A DNA stretch of 64,000 nucleotides from Paraburkholderia rhynchosiae (GTDB lineage Bacteria; Pseudomonadota; Gammaproteobacteria; Burkholderiales; Burkholderiaceae), in assembly GCF_002879865.1 (NCBI RefSeq), contig NZ_PNXY01000014.1, forward strand, positions 1 to 64,000. The letters are read 5' to 3'. The notes under the pieces are model-generated. The model ran no database searches. It was given only the letters and a program-made list of their open reading frames with translations, and had not been told where the DNA came from. Position 1 is the stretch's first letter, and every line of letters begins with the position of its first letter. This document shows positions 63,358 to 64,000 of the stretch, one piece after another. The position numbers and the translations under genes are program-made.

Positions 63358-64000
63358 TCAACCATGAAACGGCGGCCGGGGCGCGCCCGGCGCGTCGGCG
63401 GCGGACTTGCGGGCGTCGTCGCGAGCAGCTGCCGCTTCGGCGCGTGCGGCACGCTCTGACGCGCTCAGGCCCGACTCGTTGGTCGTGGCATGCAACGACA
63501 TTGAAGATGCGGGACCGGCCGGCCGCGTGGCTGGAGCGACGGGCACAGCAGGCGCAGCGGGAAGAACCGGCTCGACGACCGGCTCCGCGTGATACACCGG
63601 AAAGCCCGCCGTGGCCGGAACCACGGGTTCGCGCCGGGTGGCCGCGCTGTTTGCAGCACTATTCGCCGCATTTTTCGCGGCGTCTTTCGCAGCCTGCTTT
63701 TCCGCGCGCTCCGCGGCAACGGCTTCAGCGACGCGCAACCTTTCGCGCCGCCGCACCGCGCCCGACAACCGCACGCCGCCCAGACCCAACACGAGCAGCA
63801 CGACACCTGTCAGCACCGAGACGATCTGCCCGAAGCCGTTAAGCGCCGGCGTATGCAGCCCGAGCAGCCAGACCAGCATCAGCACGCCGGTCAACCAGTT
63901 CACGTGGCCCACCACCCTCGCAACGGACGACGTCAGCCCACCGTCGATCGACGCATGCAAGGCGAGCCACCCAAGCCCTATCAGCGCGACGCCAAACGCC
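63358..64000 (-). CDS. Membrane protein with two helices and an Ala-rich tail (5' end beyond window)
   Basis: The frame is open to the right edge. After FGVALIGLGWLALHA it has helices VARVVGHVNWLTGVLMLVWL and GFGQIVSVLTGVVLLVLGLG, then a basic segment VRRRERLRVAEAVAAERAEK and a long Ala/Pro-rich cytoplasmic-type tail, possibly coiled coil, ending RPPFHG. An internal ATG at 63960 is not the true start, since the hydrophobic protein continues past it. Such genes lie between guaB and guaA in Burkholderia relatives; function unknown. Confidence 0.7.
   Translation of the reverse strand, partial: AFGVALIGLGWLALHASIDGGLTSSVARVVGHVNWLTGVLMLVWLLGLHTPALNGFGQIVSVLTGVVLLVLGLGGVRLSGAVRRRERLRVAEAVAAERAEKQAAKDAAKNAANSAANSAATRREPVVPATAGFPVYHAEPVVEPVLPAAPAVPVAPATRPAGPASSMSLHATTNESGLSASERAARAEAAAARDDARKSAADAPGAPRPPFHG

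Overview
The window is high-GC DNA from a beta-proteobacterium of the Burkholderiaceae, most likely a Paraburkholderia/Burkholderia-type soil organism. Pointers to this are the Gram-negative (Porin_4-type) porin, a DUF3563 micro-protein, a DUF4148-like lipoprotein, a PXPV-repeat exported protein, class I PHA synthase, BKACE, AraC/OruR-type regulators and a guaA flanked by a small membrane-protein gene. Species cannot be fixed from the sequence alone.

Layout. (1) 1-2100 is debris: the 3' end of an IS630-type transposase, a ribbon-helix-helix antitoxin start running head-on into a clipped MazF toxin, an intact-looking DUF3563 micro-gene, and an alpha/beta-hydrolase pseudogene with two frameshifts and an internal deletion. 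(2) 2136-20261 is a large catabolic block, mostly on the minus strand: NDH-2-like flavoprotein, BON protein, porin, acyl-CoA ligase, Rieske ferredoxin, RBBP9-type hydrolase, TauD-type dioxygenase, quinone reductase, MFS permease and BKACE, with a divergent AraC regulator; then, behind a bidirectional terminator, PHA synthase, PhaJ-type hydratase, an etfB::etfA deletion chimera, acyl-CoA dehydrogenase and a second AraC regulator. The two halves look like uptake and activation of a carboxylic acid, beta-oxidation-type steps, and channelling of (R)-3-hydroxyacyl-CoA into polyhydroxyalkanoate. (3) 20262-28963 is an accessory patch with many broken genes: PXPV exported protein, thioredoxin/CcdA pair, GDCCVxC protein, frameshifted DUF2063 and truncated DUF692, lone response regulator, an unidentified broken gene, a frameshifted PAAR (type VI secretion) gene, a lipoprotein, an N-terminal fragment of Ku, a gene broken in a seven-C run, and a 57-residue zinc ribbon.

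(4) 28964-46240: UPF0182 membrane protein; a maleate-isomerase/Asp-Glu-racemase-like enzyme divergent from a branched-chain-amino-acid-type ABC transporter (binding protein, LivH, a LivM-LivG fusion, LivF) followed by a diiron ferritin-like protein and a DUF1989 protein; an EF-G paralogue with an altered G4 motif; a DadA-like oxidase; a VOC protein; and a 596-residue protein joining a Rieske centre to a long helical domain of unknown function. (5) 46281-52819 is a tight SUF iron-sulfur operon, Rrf2 regulator-sufB-C-D-S-U-T-Rieske ferredoxin, with ATGA overlaps at most junctions and a 31-bp near-perfect inverted repeat just upstream. (6) 53272-61418: a small membrane protein, then a module of a full-length carboxylic acid reductase, a zinc alcohol dehydrogenase and an unrecognised protein, divergent from a FadR-type regulator; a 14-bp perfect palindrome lies in the shared promoter region. 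(7) 61542-64000: guaA and the C-terminal part of a membrane protein cut by the window edge.

The best candidates for something undescribed are the carboxylic acid reductase module with its regulator and partner protein (54307-61418), the Rieske-helical protein (44450-46240), and the catabolic/PHA block whose substrate is not evident. Frameshift counts in the accessory patch are high enough that some may be sequencing errors; these are flagged individually.
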